DNA of 64,000 bases from Nonomuraea dietziae (GTDB lineage: Bacteria > Actinomycetota > Actinomycetes > Streptosporangiales > Streptosporangiaceae), in NCBI RefSeq assembly GCF_014195505.1, contig NZ_JACIBV010000001.1, forward strand, positions 2,914,001 to 2,978,000. The letters run 5' to 3'. The position numbers and the translations under genes are program-made. Positions 16,367-40,440 of this stretch are shown piece by piece (the stretch's first letter is position 1; every line of letters begins with the position of its first letter). The notes under the pieces are model-generated. The model saw only the letters and a program-made list of their open reading frames with translations, did no database searches and was not told the DNA's origin.

Positions 16367-17364
16367 AGCTCCGCGAGCCTGCGACGGCGCACGAGCGCGA
16401 TGAAGAAGGGTGCTCCGAGGAAGGCGGCGACCAGGCTCACGTCCAGCTCGCTCGGGCGCACGACGACCCTGCCGAGGATGTCGGCCGCCAGCAGCAGGCA
16501 GGGGGCCACCAGCATCGAGGACGGCAGCAGCCAGCGGTGGTCGGGCCCTGTGACGGTCCTGACCAGGTGCGGCACGACCAGGCCGACGAAGACGATCGGG
16601 CCGGTGACCGCCACGGCCGCGCCGGTGAGCAGGGTGATCGCCAGCGCGCCGCCCAGCCGTACCAGGGCGAGCCTGCGGCCGAGCGCGGCGGCGACGTCTT
16701 CGCCGAGCGAGAGGCTGTTGAGCGCGGGCGCGGTGCTCAGCGCGAGGAGGGCGCCGGCGGCCAGGAACGGCGCGACGGCCAAGAGCGTGCCGCCGTCGTG
16801 ACCGGTGAGGGAGCCCGACGACCAGTACCTGTAGCGGTCGAGCGCCTCGGGGTCGGTCAGCGCGATGCCGCCGGTGAGCGAGTCGAGCAGGTAGGTGACC
16901 GCGATGCCGGCCAGCGCCAGCTTGACAGGGGAGGCGCCGCCCCTGCCCCTGCTGCCCAGCAGGTAGACGGCCACGGCGGCGGCGGCGGCCCCGGCGAAGG
17001 CGAACCAGATCGACGGCAGCAGCCCGCTCACGCCCAGCGCTCCCGCCGCCAGGACGATGCCGAACGCGGCGCCCGCGCTGACGCCCAGCAGCCCGGGATC
17101 GGCCAGCGGGTTGCGGGTCAGGCCCTGCATGACCGCGCCCGCCAGGCCGAGCGCCGCCCCCGCCAGCACGGCGACCAGCGTGCGGAACAGCCGCGTGCCG
17201 CCGACGATGGCGGCCACCTCGGGATCCACGCTCGCCGGATCCACGAGGGCGCGCGCGACCTCGTCGAGCGGGATCGCCCGGCTGCCGATCGCCAGCGACA
17301 GCAGGCAGAGCACGGCCAGGACGGCGGCGCTGCCCACGATCAACCTCTTCATTAGGTTAGGCAT
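16363..17364 (-). CDS. Fe-siderophore ABC transporter permease (FecCD family), first subunit
   Basis: A 333-residue FecCD permease with the hallmark GTRLFRTLVAVLAGAALGLAGAVMQGLTRNPLADPGLLGVSAGA, then a SLGEDVAAALG coupling segment. It is first in the leftward uptake operon. Two start codons are possible: ATG at 17364, or ATG at 17352 (MKRL). Both lie inside or beside the iron box, so repressor binding would cover the translation start itself. It is divergent from the siderophore-binding lipoprotein and NRPS genes. Confidence 0.92.
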   Translation of the reverse strand: MPNLMKRLIVGSAAVLAVLCLLSLAIGSRAIPLDEVARALVDPASVDPEVAAIVGGTRLFRTLVAVLAGAALGLAGAVMQGLTRNPLADPGLLGVSAGAAFGIVLAAGALGVSGLLPSIWFAFAGAAAAAVAVYLLGSRGRGGASPVKLALAGIAVTYLLDSLTGGIALTDPEALDRYRYWSSGSLTGHDGGTLLAVAPFLAAGALLALSTAPALNSLSLGEDVAAALGRRLALVRLGGALAITLLTGAAVAVTGPIVFVGLVVPHLVRTVTGPDHRWLLPSSMLVAPCLLLAADILGRVVVRPSELDVSLVAAFLGAPFFIALVRRRRLAEL

Positions 17365-17370
17365 ACCTCA
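17352..17370. promoter_or_regulatory. Iron box at start of the fecCD uptake operon
   Basis: TTAGGTTAGGCATACCTCA matches the iron-box consensus at 16 of 19 positions and overlaps the start codon of the first permease. It should place the leftward uptake operon under DmdR/IdeR control. Confidence 0.82.
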
Positions 17371-17408
17371 CTTAAGCCTGACATACAAGGCTTTTCACGG
17401 GCGTCAAG

Positions 17409-17427
17409 ATAGGTAAGGCTTACCTTA
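17409..17427. promoter_or_regulatory. Iron box upstream of binding protein-NRPS-mbtH operon
   Basis: ATAGGTAAGGCTTACCTTA matches the consensus at 15 of 19 positions and contains a perfect 15-bp palindrome AGGTAAGGCTTACCT. It ends 25 bases before the binding-protein ATG. It and the neighbouring box at 17352 divide the divergent promoter between the two operons. Confidence 0.85.
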
Positions 17428-17452
17428 GTACTCAGATCAAGAAGAGGGAACC

Positions 17453-18463
17453 ATGTCCACACGATTGTCGATGGTGCTCGCCGTCCTGGCGCTGGCCGTC
17501 GTCACGGCCTGCGGCGGCCAGACCCCCGCCGGTACGGCCGCGACGCCCGCCCCCACCGCCTCGGGCTCGGCCCCGGCCGCGGCCTTCCCCGTGAAGGTCG
17601 AGCATCTGCACGGCACGACCGAGATCGCCAGGCGACCCGAGCGCATCGTCACCATCGGCCTCAGCGACCACGAACCCGTCCTGGCTCTCGGGTTCAAGCC
17701 CATCGGCGTGGTCGACTGGTTCCAGCGCACCCCGTTCACCGACTGGCCCTGGACCACGGGCGTGTGGGGCGGCGCCGAGCCGACCGTGCTCGGACTGCGC
17801 GAGGACGGCGTCAAGATGGAGAAGCTCCTCGCGCTCAAGCCCGACCTGATCTTCGCGATGTACTCGGGCATCCAGAAGGAGCAGTACGACCAGCTGTCGA
17901 AGATCGCTCCCGTGGTCGCGCAGCCGAAGGGCTACGACCCCTACGCAGCGCCGTGGCAGGAGATGACGCTGCTGGCGGGGCGCGCGCTGGGCGAGGAGCC
18001 GAAGGCCGAGCGGCTCATCGCCGGCATCAAGGACAGGTTCGCCCAGGCCCGCGCCGCCAACCCGCAGTGGAAGGGGCTGACCGCGGTCGCCGCCGACAGC
18101 TTCAAGGCGGGCCAGTACTTCGCCTTCCAGAAGGGCGACCCCAAGTCGGCCTTCCTGGCCGAGCTGGGATTCACCGTCCCCGAGGGGATCACCAAGGAGG
18201 CCGGCAAGCTCAACGGCGTCGAATTCGGCTCCGAGCGCATGGACCTGCTCGAGGTGGACCGCCTCGTCTGGCTCACCACCGGCAAGCAACCGTGGGAGCG
18301 GATCAAGAACGACAGCGTCTACAAGCAGCTGAAGGTCGCCAAGGAGAGCCGCGACCTCTTCCTGACCTACCAGGACCCGCCGATCGGCGCGGCGCTGTCC
18401 TTCAACACCGTGCTCAGCATCCCGTACGCCATCGACCAGGTCGTCCCGCTGCTCAAGAAGTGA
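17453..18463 (+). CDS. Fe-siderophore-binding lipoprotein (periplasmic binding protein, FepB/FhuD-like)
   Basis: A 336-residue lipoprotein with a hydrophobic leader ending in VVTAC, so Cys20 would be lipidated. It is followed by a low-complexity Ala/Thr/Pro linker and a class-III binding-protein fold ([28 protein letters not shown], later [27 protein letters not shown]). It captures the ferric siderophore outside the membrane for the FecCD/ATPase transporter encoded divergently. It is the first gene of the operon with the NRPS (19-base gap) and mbtH. An iron box lies 25 bases upstream. Confidence 0.93.
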   Translation: MSTRLSMVLAVLALAVVTACGGQTPAGTAATPAPTASGSAPAAAFPVKVEHLHGTTEIARRPERIVTIGLSDHEPVLALGFKPIGVVDWFQRTPFTDWPWTTGVWGGAEPTVLGLREDGVKMEKLLALKPDLIFAMYSGIQKEQYDQLSKIAPVVAQPKGYDPYAAPWQEMTLLAGRALGEEPKAERLIAGIKDRFAQARAANPQWKGLTAVAADSFKAGQYFAFQKGDPKSAFLAELGFTVPEGITKEAGKLNGVEFGSERMDLLEVDRLVWLTTGKQPWERIKNDSVYKQLKVAKESRDLFLTYQDPPIGAALSFNTVLSIPYAIDQVVPLLKK

Positions 18464-18482
18464 CCCACCGAAAGGCTGCCAG

Positions 18483-33655
<15,173 letters not shown>

Positions 33656-33659
<4 letters not shown>

Positions 33660-33883
33660 GCACCAACCCGTTCGACGACCCCGAGGGCCGCTTCCTGGTG
33701 CTGGTCAACGACGAGGGCCAGCACTCGCTCTGGCCGTCCTTCGCCGAGGTGCCCGCCGGGTGGCGGACGGTGTTCGGCGAGGAGGCCCGCGACGCCTGCC
33801 TGGAGTACGTGGAGCGAAACTGGACCGACCTGCGGCCCCGCAGCCTCGTGGAGGCCATGGAAGCGGGCGGGGCCGCGGGCTGA
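33656..33883 (+). CDS. mbtH: MbtH-like protein
   Basis: A 75-residue MbtH-family protein with all signature elements: NPFDD at the N-terminus, [14 protein letters not shown] in the middle, and [14 protein letters not shown] at the end, including the conserved Trp residues. MbtH proteins bind and activate NRPS adenylation domains and are often needed for their solubility. The ATG overlaps the NRPS stop (ATGA), so both are made from one transcript. Its stop directly abuts the stop of the convergent exporter gene with no intervening base. Confidence 0.95.
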
Positions 33884-35617
33884 CTAGGGCGCGCGGTGGC
33901 CCGACCAGGCCGCCCACAGCGTCGCGTAGCGCCCTCCGGCGCGCACGAGCTCGTCGTGCGTGCCGGTCTCGGCGACCCGCCCCTGGTCGAGCAGCACGAC
34001 GTGGTCGGCGGAGGCGGCCTGGGTGAGCCGGTGCGCGACGACGAGAGCGGTCCTGCCCTCGATCGCGGCGGCCGCCGACGCCTCCAGGGCCCTCGCCCCG
34101 GCGCTGCCCGCCTCCGCCGTCGCCTCGTCGAGCACGACGACGGGAGGATCGGCCAGCACGAGCCTGGCCAGCGCGAGCTGCTGGGCCTGCGCGGCCGTCA
34201 GCCGGTGCCCGCCGTCCCCCACGACGGTGGCCAGGCCGTCGGGCAGCGCCCGCGCCCAGCCCAGCGCCCCCACCCGGTCGAGCGCCTCGGCCAGCTCGCC
34301 GTCGCTCGCCTCCGGCCTGGCCAGCCTGAGATCCTCGGCCAGCGGGCCGGCGAACACGTGCACCTCCTGCGTGACCAGGGCGACCGAGCGGGCAGGGCCG
34401 TCCACGGTGATCGAGCCGCTGTCCGGCGGGTGGATGCCCGCGATGAGCTTGGCCAGCGTGGTCTTGCCCGCGCCGCTCGCGCCGACCAGCGCGACGCGCT
34501 CCTTCGCCGCGAGGTCGAGGTCCACCTCGCGCAGCACGGGATGTCCGCTCCTGTAGGAGTAGCCGACGCCCCGGACGCCGACAGCGGCCGCCGCCCCCGA
34601 GGCCAGCGCCGGAGCGGGCTCGGCGGCGGCGCCGACCACGCCGACCAGCCTCGCCAGGCCAGCGCCCGCGGCCTGGGCGTCGTCGACCAGCCCGAGCGCG
34701 ATGTTGATCGGGGTGAACAGGCTGTGGAAGTAGAGGGCGGCGGCGCCTGCCGTGCCGATGCTCACGCCGCCGCTCCGCACCAGCAGGAACCCGGTCACCA
34801 GCACCGCCGACAGGCCGACGAACTCCGCGAGGTTGAGCCTGGCGTAGAACCTGGTCACCAGCCTGGCGCCGCGCAGCACGAGATCCACCGCCGCCGACGA
34901 CCTGGTCGCGACCAGGCCCACGTGCTCGTCGCCGAGCCCGAACGCCCGCACGGTCGAAGCACCGCCGACCGTGCCGAGCAGTTGCTGCTGCTGGGCGCCG
35001 ACGGCCACGCGCTGCGCGGCGTACAGTGGGACGGCGCGCCCGGCGTACCAGCGCAGCGTGTGGATCTGGATCGGCGCGGCCAGCAGCGCGACCAGCAGGA
35101 ACCTCCAGTCGAGGACGGCCAGGCCCACCAGCGTGAGCCCGATCGTCAGCACCGAGCGGGCGAGGGCGGGAAGGGCGTCGCGCACCGCGTTGGTGATCAC
35201 CGAGACGTCGCCGGTGACGCGGGAGGTCAGGTCGCCGGAGCCGGCCCGCTCCAGCTGGTCGAGCGGCAGGCGCAGCGCCCTGTCCACGAAGCGTTCGCGC
35301 AGCGTGGCCAGCATGCCCTCGCCGAGCTTGGCGATCAGCGAGACGCCGATCGCGGTGGCCACGCCGTGCCCGACCGCGATGGCCGCCAGCCAGGTGACGG
35401 GCTCGGTGATCGCGGCCGCCGGGCTCGACCGGCTGACCAGATCGATGATGTGGCCCAGCACGGGGGCGGTGAGCAGGCCGATCGCCGTCGCCGCCACCAG
35501 CACGGCGAAGCCGCCGAGCGCCGTCAGCCGGTGGGGGTGGGCCAGCTCGCGCACCGCCGCCCAGGTCTGCGCCGCGTTCGCGGTGGGCAGCAGTTCGCGC
35601 TCCTCGGAGGTCGCCAT
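33884..35617 (-). CDS. ABC exporter half-transporter B (TMD-NBD); intact Walker A/B, degenerate signature
   Basis: A 577-residue exporter with six helices (to about residue 300) and an NBD. Walker A is VGASGAGKTTLAK and Walker B VVVLDEAT with its catalytic Glu, but the signature is LTAAQAQQ instead of LSGGQ. An ATG at 35641 that overlaps the preceding stop is possible, but the ATG at 35617 has AGGAGAGG at proper spacing and was chosen. It forms a heterodimer with the preceding gene, which has the reverse defects. The pair most likely exports the siderophore across the membrane, as CchG/CchI-type exporters do. The role is inferred from location and the iron box. Confidence 0.9.
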   Translation of the reverse strand: MATSEERELLPTANAAQTWAAVRELAHPHRLTALGGFAVLVAATAIGLLTAPVLGHIIDLVSRSSPAAAITEPVTWLAAIAVGHGVATAIGVSLIAKLGEGMLATLRERFVDRALRLPLDQLERAGSGDLTSRVTGDVSVITNAVRDALPALARSVLTIGLTLVGLAVLDWRFLLVALLAAPIQIHTLRWYAGRAVPLYAAQRVAVGAQQQQLLGTVGGASTVRAFGLGDEHVGLVATRSSAAVDLVLRGARLVTRFYARLNLAEFVGLSAVLVTGFLLVRSGGVSIGTAGAAALYFHSLFTPINIALGLVDDAQAAGAGLARLVGVVGAAAEPAPALASGAAAAVGVRGVGYSYRSGHPVLREVDLDLAAKERVALVGASGAGKTTLAKLIAGIHPPDSGSITVDGPARSVALVTQEVHVFAGPLAEDLRLARPEASDGELAEALDRVGALGWARALPDGLATVVGDGGHRLTAAQAQQLALARLVLADPPVVVLDEATAEAGSAGARALEASAAAAIEGRTALVVAHRLTQAASADHVVLLDQGRVAETGTHDELVRAGGRYATLWAAWSGHRAP

Positions 35618-35637
35618 GGGTCCTCTCCTCGTGGCAC

Positions 35638-37371
35638 TCACGTCAGGACCGTGGCCCTGTAGGTCTCGTGTCCTTCGACGAGCTCGGCGTGGGTTCCGCA
35701 GGCGGGCGGGCCGCCGCCGTCCACGAACACCACGCGGTCGGCGGCGGCCAGCAGCGCGGGACTGGTGACGACCATGATCGTCGTCCGGCCCTGTCGGGCG
35801 GCCCTGACGCCGTCGGCGATCCTTGCCTCGGTGGCGGCGTCGACGGCGGTGGTGGGGTCGTGCAGGACCAGCACGGGCGGGTCGGCGGCCAGGGCCCGGG
35901 CGAGGGCCACCCGCTGGCGCTGGCCCCCCGACAGCGACAGGCCCCGCTCGGTCAGCGGGGTCAGCAGGCCGTACGGCAACGCGCCTGCCACCTCATCGGC
36001 CCCCGCGGCCACCATCGCCGTCTCGGGAGCCGGCGTCTCCGGCGGCGCGGACGCCGAGGGGGTGCCGGTTGCCGGGGTGCCGGTTACCGGGATGGCGGCG
36101 GTGATGTTGTCGAGGAGGGTGCCCTCGAACAGGTCGGCGTCGTGCTCGGCGACCACGATCGCGCGGCGCAGTTCGGCGGGGTCGAGGCCGGTCAGCGGCG
36201 CGCCGTCCAGCTCCACCACCCCCGCGTCCGGATCGGCCGTCCTGCCGAGCACCCGCAGCAGCGCGTGCGCCACCGCCGCGTCCCTCGTCACGACGCCCAG
36301 CAGCTCACCAGGAGCCACCTCGAAGCTGACCGCCCGCAGCGCGCCGTAGGAGACCTCGCGCAGCGCGATCGCACCCCTGACCGGACGCGAGGGGGTGGCC
36401 TGGCCGCCCGTCACGGCGGGCGGCGAGGACAGCACGGAGGCGATCCGCGCGGCCGACGCCCTTCCCTGCGCGAACTCGCCGTTGGCCCACGCCAGGATCG
36501 ACAGAGGGCTGAGCAGGAACTGCGCGAGGCCGACCGCGGCCACCAACTGGCCGACGGTGATGTCGCCCTGGGCGGCCAGTCGTCCTCCGACCAGCGCGAC
36601 GACGGCGATGAACAGGCCGGTCAGCACGAGCATGCCGCCGTCGTGCCAGGCCTGGGCGCGGGCCGCCCGCAAAGTGGCGGCCAGGGCGTCCCTGCTGGTG
36701 CGGCGGTACCTGGCGACGGCGGCGTTCTCCGCGCCGATGCCCTTGAGCACCCGCAGCCCCGCGATCAGGTCGGCCGCGACGCCCGAGGCGCGGGCGGCGC
36801 GCTCCTGCTCGGCCCCGCTGCGCCGTTCGAGCGGCTTGCCCAGCAGGTGCGCGAGCATCAGCAGCGGCGGAATGCCCAGCAGGACGAGCAGCCCCAGCGG
36901 GAGCGAGACCCGCAGGAGCGCGATCCCGCCCGCCAGCAGGCCGGCCAGCGCCGCGACGGCCGCTGCCATGGCGACGTTGACGGCGCCGACCCGTTTGGCG
37001 TCGGAGGTGGCGACGGCGACCAGCTCGCCTGGCAGCCGCCCTGTCTCGGCCCCGCCCCTGGGCTCGAGGACGCGCTCGGTCAGCTCGATCCGCAGCCGGT
37101 GCGCGGCCTGCTCGGAGGCCCGTTCGGCGGCGCGGAAGCTGAAGCGGTAGCTGGAGGACAGACCTGCGAAGACGACGGCGAGCGCGGCGATCCAGAGCAG
37201 GAGCGCGCCGCCGTCGCCCGGCGAGATGGCCTCGTCGATGACCACGCCCACCATGACGGGGACGAGGGCTTCACCGGTCTGGTGGCCGGCGGCGAGCAGG
37301 GCGCCCGCCGCGGACTGCTTCCACTGTCCGGTGACGGCGCGCCGCAGCACGTCACGGCCGTTGATGGGCAC
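35638..37371 (-). CDS. ABC exporter half-transporter A (TMD-NBD); degenerate Walker A/B, intact signature
   Basis: A 577-residue TMD-NBD protein. The NBD keeps a perfect LSGGQRQRVALARALA signature. Its Walker A position reads GVVTRDAAVAHALL with no GKS/T, and Walker B ends VLVLHDPTT with Pro for the catalytic Glu. An unusual Ala/Pro/Thr-rich insertion (PVTGTPATGTPSASAPPETPAPE) lies in the helical subdomain. The GTG at 37371 is preceded by GGAGG; a TTG at 37404 would extend it. The gene is first in a two-gene operon headed by an iron box. Alone it should not hydrolyse ATP, so it needs its partner. Confidence 0.9.
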   Translation of the reverse strand: MPINGRDVLRRAVTGQWKQSAAGALLAAGHQTGEALVPVMVGVVIDEAISPGDGGALLLWIAALAVVFAGLSSSYRFSFRAAERASEQAAHRLRIELTERVLEPRGGAETGRLPGELVAVATSDAKRVGAVNVAMAAAVAALAGLLAGGIALLRVSLPLGLLVLLGIPPLLMLAHLLGKPLERRSGAEQERAARASGVAADLIAGLRVLKGIGAENAAVARYRRTSRDALAATLRAARAQAWHDGGMLVLTGLFIAVVALVGGRLAAQGDITVGQLVAAVGLAQFLLSPLSILAWANGEFAQGRASAARIASVLSSPPAVTGGQATPSRPVRGAIALREVSYGALRAVSFEVAPGELLGVVTRDAAVAHALLRVLGRTADPDAGVVELDGAPLTGLDPAELRRAIVVAEHDADLFEGTLLDNITAAIPVTGTPATGTPSASAPPETPAPETAMVAAGADEVAGALPYGLLTPLTERGLSLSGGQRQRVALARALAADPPVLVLHDPTTAVDAATEARIADGVRAARQGRTTIMVVTSPALLAAADRVVFVDGGGPPACGTHAELVEGHETYRATVLT

Positions 37372-37407
37372 TTGCTCGTCCCTCCGGTCGCCAAGATCAG
37401 GCAAACA

Positions 37408-37426
37408 TAAGGTAAGCCTAACCTAA
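37408..37426. promoter_or_regulatory. Iron box upstream of the siderophore exporter operon
   Basis: On the minus strand TTAGGTTAGGCTTACCTTA matches the iron-box consensus at 17 of 19 positions. It lies 36 bases before the chosen GTG of the first exporter gene and just after the ROK gene's end. It supports assigning the exporter to the siderophore regulon. Confidence 0.88.
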
Positions 37427-37434
37427 TGGCCGGG

Positions 37435-38631
37435 TCACGGGGAGGGCAGGCGGCCCGAGTCGACGGAGTCGAGCACGCGCGCCGCCCCGCCCAGGGCGGC
37501 GGCGCCGTACCCGAGGGTGGAGGCGACGATCTCGCAGCCGCCGAAGTCGGCCGCGATGCTCAGCGCCCGCGCCTGATCGGCCGCCGCGGGCAGCAGCCAG
37601 GGTGCGAGCGGCACGTAGTAGCCGCCGAGGATCACCGCGTCGGGGTCGAGCAGGTTGGCCGCGATCGCGATGCCCCTGCCGAGGTCGCGGCCCACCGTCG
37701 CGAGCTGGTCGAGGGTCGCCGCGTCGCCCGCCTTCGCCCTGCGGACGACCTCGTCGATCTCCGACTCCACCTCAGCGGGGTCGGTGGTGGAGACGAGCAC
37801 GCCGATGCCCGCCACCGCCTCCAGGCAGCCCGTACGGCCGCAGCGGCACCGCGGCCCCTGCGGGTCGATCTGGATGTGCCCGATCTCGCCGCTGAAGCCC
37901 TGGCCGCCGCGGCGCAGCCGTCCGTCGAGGATGACGCCCGCGCCGACGCCCACCTCGCCGGTCAGATAGACCAGGTTGGGCGTGCCGCCGAGCGGCCCGA
38001 AGCGGTGCTCGGCCAGGACCGCCAGGTTGGCGTCGTTCTCGACCTGGATGGGGAAGCCGGGATCGCGCAGCGCCTTGGCCAGGTCGCCGGCGAGGTCGAC
38101 CTCGTGCCAGCCGAGGTTGGGCGCCACCCTGACCGTGCCGTCGGTGCCGATCAGCCCGGGTACGGCGACCGCCACCCCGAGCACCTGCCGCTGGTCCTTG
38201 GTCATGCGGTTGACCACGCGCCTGGTGAGGGCGGCGACCGCGGCGACCGCCTGGGCGGGCGTGGCGGTGGCGCCGGGGAAGGCGCGCCGCCACGACAGCA
38301 GCCGCTCTCCCGACAGGTCGACGGCGACCGCGGTGAGGTAGTCGACGTTGACCTCGAGACCGATCGACGCGTACGGCGAGCCGTCGAGGACCAGCATGGT
38401 GGCGGGCCGTCCGACGCGGTTCTCCGTCAGGCCGGTCTCGCGCACGAGCCTGCGGTCGATGAGGTCGGCCACCAGGCTGGAGACCGTCGCCTTGTTGAGC
38501 CCCGTCGAGGCGGCGATGTCCGCCCTGGAGCACGGCGCGTTGTCCCGCACGAACCTCAGCACGACGGCCAGATTGGTCGCCCGGACGTCGCCGAAGTCCG
38601 CAGGCCGAGGGCCTGTTGAGGAAGTGATCAA
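37435..38631 (-). CDS. ROK family transcriptional repressor (XylR/NagC-like)
   Basis: A 398-residue ROK regulator. The N-terminal winged helix holds SRADIAASTGLNKATVSSLVADLIDRRLVRE. The sugar-kinase-like sensor follows, with the ATP-loop-like GLEVNVDYLTAVAVDL, PGLIGTDG and the sugar-contact motif GEIGHIQIDPQGPRCRCGRTGCLE, whose His and three Cys form the ROK zinc site. The start appears to be TTG at 38631, as no better codon exists upstream of the HTH. It is divergent from a sugar ABC importer. XylR-like operators occur at that promoter and at 54648. Xylose or a xylo-oligosaccharide is the likely inducer, inferred from the neighbouring alpha-xylosidase. Confidence 0.9.
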   Translation of the reverse strand: MITSSTGPRPADFGDVRATNLAVVLRFVRDNAPCSRADIAASTGLNKATVSSLVADLIDRRLVRETGLTENRVGRPATMLVLDGSPYASIGLEVNVDYLTAVAVDLSGERLLSWRRAFPGATATPAQAVAAVAALTRRVVNRMTKDQRQVLGVAVAVPGLIGTDGTVRVAPNLGWHEVDLAGDLAKALRDPGFPIQVENDANLAVLAEHRFGPLGGTPNLVYLTGEVGVGAGVILDGRLRRGGQGFSGEIGHIQIDPQGPRCRCGRTGCLEAVAGIGVLVSTTDPAEVESEIDEVVRRAKAGDAATLDQLATVGRDLGRGIAIAANLLDPDAVILGGYYVPLAPWLLPAAADQARALSIAADFGGCEIVASTLGYGAAALGGAARVLDSVDSGRLPSP

Positions 38632-38735
38632 GATCAGCCCCGTTCCCGATCGGCCTGGCAGGCCCCATCATGCCGCAACAGCGCGCCCGTTCACCAATCC
38701 GTGACGCCTTTCCCTTGTGGGAGCGGTGCCACTGG

Positions 38736-38765
38736 ACTAATTTGTTTGGCTAGCAGACGAACTAA
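38736..38765. promoter_or_regulatory. ROK/XylR-like operator, site 1
   Basis: On the minus strand an imperfect inverted repeat runs TTAGTTCGTCTG, then CTAG, then CCAAACAAATTAGT. It resembles the known Bacillus XylR operator (TTAGTTTGTT...AACAAACTAA). It sits between the ROK gene and the importer it faces, with the importer's GTG 23 bases downstream. Related sequence recurs at 54648. Confidence 0.65.
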
Positions 38766-38787
38766 CCTTACATGGAGGGAGCACGCC

Positions 38788-40440
38788 GTGACCACTCGCC
38801 GCGGATTCCTCGGGCTGGTGGGCATGAGCGCCCTGGCCCTGGCCGGCTGCGCCACGCCCAGCACCCGCAAGCCAGGCTCCGGAGGCGCCACCGCGGCAGC
38901 GGCCGACAAGCTCAAGACCCTCATCCCGACCTACGTCCCGTTCGCGGGGGTGAAGCCCGACCTGCCTGGCACCGTCTCCACCCTGCCGGGCGTCCCCGAC
39001 ATCAGCGGCGGCTTCACCCGCTACCCCGCCAGTCCCGCGGCGGCGCTCACGCAGAAGGCGGGCAAGGGTGGCTCCTACAAGGCGATGACCCCGCTGTGGG
39101 GTCCCCCTCCTCCTGGGCTGGCCGGCAACTCCTACTTCCAGGCGGTCAACGCCGACATCGGCGCGACGGTCGAGTTCCAGATCTCCGACGGCACCACCTA
39201 CGCCGACAAGGCCATCGCCAGGCTCGCGGCGGGCGACGTGCCCGAGCTCATGGTCATCCCCAGCTGGGAGATCGAGAAGATGGCGGACTTCAACACCGCC
39301 GTCGACAGGGCCTTCGAGGACCTCACCCCCTACCTGCAGGGCGACAAGGCCAAGCCGTACGCGTTGCTGGCCAACCTGCCGACGGCGGCCTGGCAGTGGT
39401 CGGTGTGGAACGGCAAGCTCATGGGCGTCCCCTACCCCACCGAGCCCTTCCCCTTCGCGCTGCTCTACCGCAAGGACGAGTTCGAGAAGAACGGATGGAA
39501 CCAGAGCCCGAAGAGCGCCGAGGAGCTCTACCAGCTCGGCAAGGAGATCACCGACCCCAAGGCCAGGCGCTGGGCGTTCGGCGACATCCACGAGATGGCC
39601 TGGCCGATCTTCAAGGTGCCCCAGGATTGGCGGCTCGAGGGCGGCAAGCTCGTGCACAAGTACGAGACGCCCGAGTGGCAGCTCATGCTGGAGTGGATGC
39701 GCAAGCTCTTCGCCGAGGAGCTCATCCATCCCGACGTGGCCAGCAGCAAGGGCGCCAACGAGAAGGAGCTCTTCGCCGCCGGCAAGATCGTGGTCTACCG
39801 CGACGGCCTCGGCGGCTGGAAGGAGCTGCTGCAGCAGCACACACCCAAGAACCCGTCGTTCGAGCTGGGCGCCTTCCCCGTGTTCGCGCACGACGGCGGG
39901 ACGCCGATCATGTACCACAACAACGCCGCAGGCATCTTCACCTTCATCAGGAAGGGCCTGCCCAAGGCGCAGGTCGAGGAGTTGCTGTCGATCCTGAACT
40001 GGTGCGCGGCGCCGTACGGGACCAAGGAGTACGAGCTGTCGAACTTCGGGGTCAGGGGCAAGCACTTCGAGCTCGACGCCGCCGGCACCCCCAAGCTGAC
40101 CGAGCTCGGCACCAAGGAGGTCGCCTACACCTACGGCTTCCTCGGCGGACGCCCGCTGTACGTGGACTGGCCCTTCCCCGAGGCGGCCAAGGCCAACGTG
40201 GAGTGGCAGAACGCCACCTTCCCCTTCATCGAGAAGACCCCCTTCGACGGCATCAGGGTGCAGCGGCCCTCCAAGTACTCAGGCCTGCAGGTGCCGACCG
40301 AGGACAAGTTCACCGACATCATGCGCGGACGCCGCCCCGTCGGCGACGCCAAGCAGATCGTGACCGAATGGAAGCGCGACGGAGGCGACGAGGCGCGCGA
40401 GTTCTACATGAAGGTCCTGCGGGACAACGGCCGTGCTTGA
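38788..40440 (+). CDS. Sugar ABC transporter substrate-binding lipoprotein (LplA-like), Tat-type leader
   Basis: A 550-residue binding protein starting at a GTG with GGAGGGAG seven bases upstream. The leader TTRRGFLGLVGMSALALAGC combines a twin-arginine motif with a lipobox Cys, so it may be exported folded by Tat and then lipidated. Its size and motifs (TYADKAIARLAAGDVPELMVIPSW, LGAFPVFAHDGG) match LplA/YtcQ-type proteins, which bind large oligosaccharides. The next gene, encoding a permease, starts inside its 3' end with an eight-base overlap. No ATPase is encoded in the operon; a shared MsiK-type ATPase elsewhere is presumed. Confidence 0.9.
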   Translation: MTTRRGFLGLVGMSALALAGCATPSTRKPGSGGATAAAADKLKTLIPTYVPFAGVKPDLPGTVSTLPGVPDISGGFTRYPASPAAALTQKAGKGGSYKAMTPLWGPPPPGLAGNSYFQAVNADIGATVEFQISDGTTYADKAIARLAAGDVPELMVIPSWEIEKMADFNTAVDRAFEDLTPYLQGDKAKPYALLANLPTAAWQWSVWNGKLMGVPYPTEPFPFALLYRKDEFEKNGWNQSPKSAEELYQLGKEITDPKARRWAFGDIHEMAWPIFKVPQDWRLEGGKLVHKYETPEWQLMLEWMRKLFAEELIHPDVASSKGANEKELFAAGKIVVYRDGLGGWKELLQQHTPKNPSFELGAFPVFAHDGGTPIMYHNNAAGIFTFIRKGLPKAQVEELLSILNWCAAPYGTKEYELSNFGVRGKHFELDAAGTPKLTELGTKEVAYTYGFLGGRPLYVDWPFPEAAKANVEWQNATFPFIEKTPFDGIRVQRPSKYSGLQVPTEDKFTDIMRGRRPVGDAKQIVTEWKRDGGDEAREFYMKVLRDNGRA

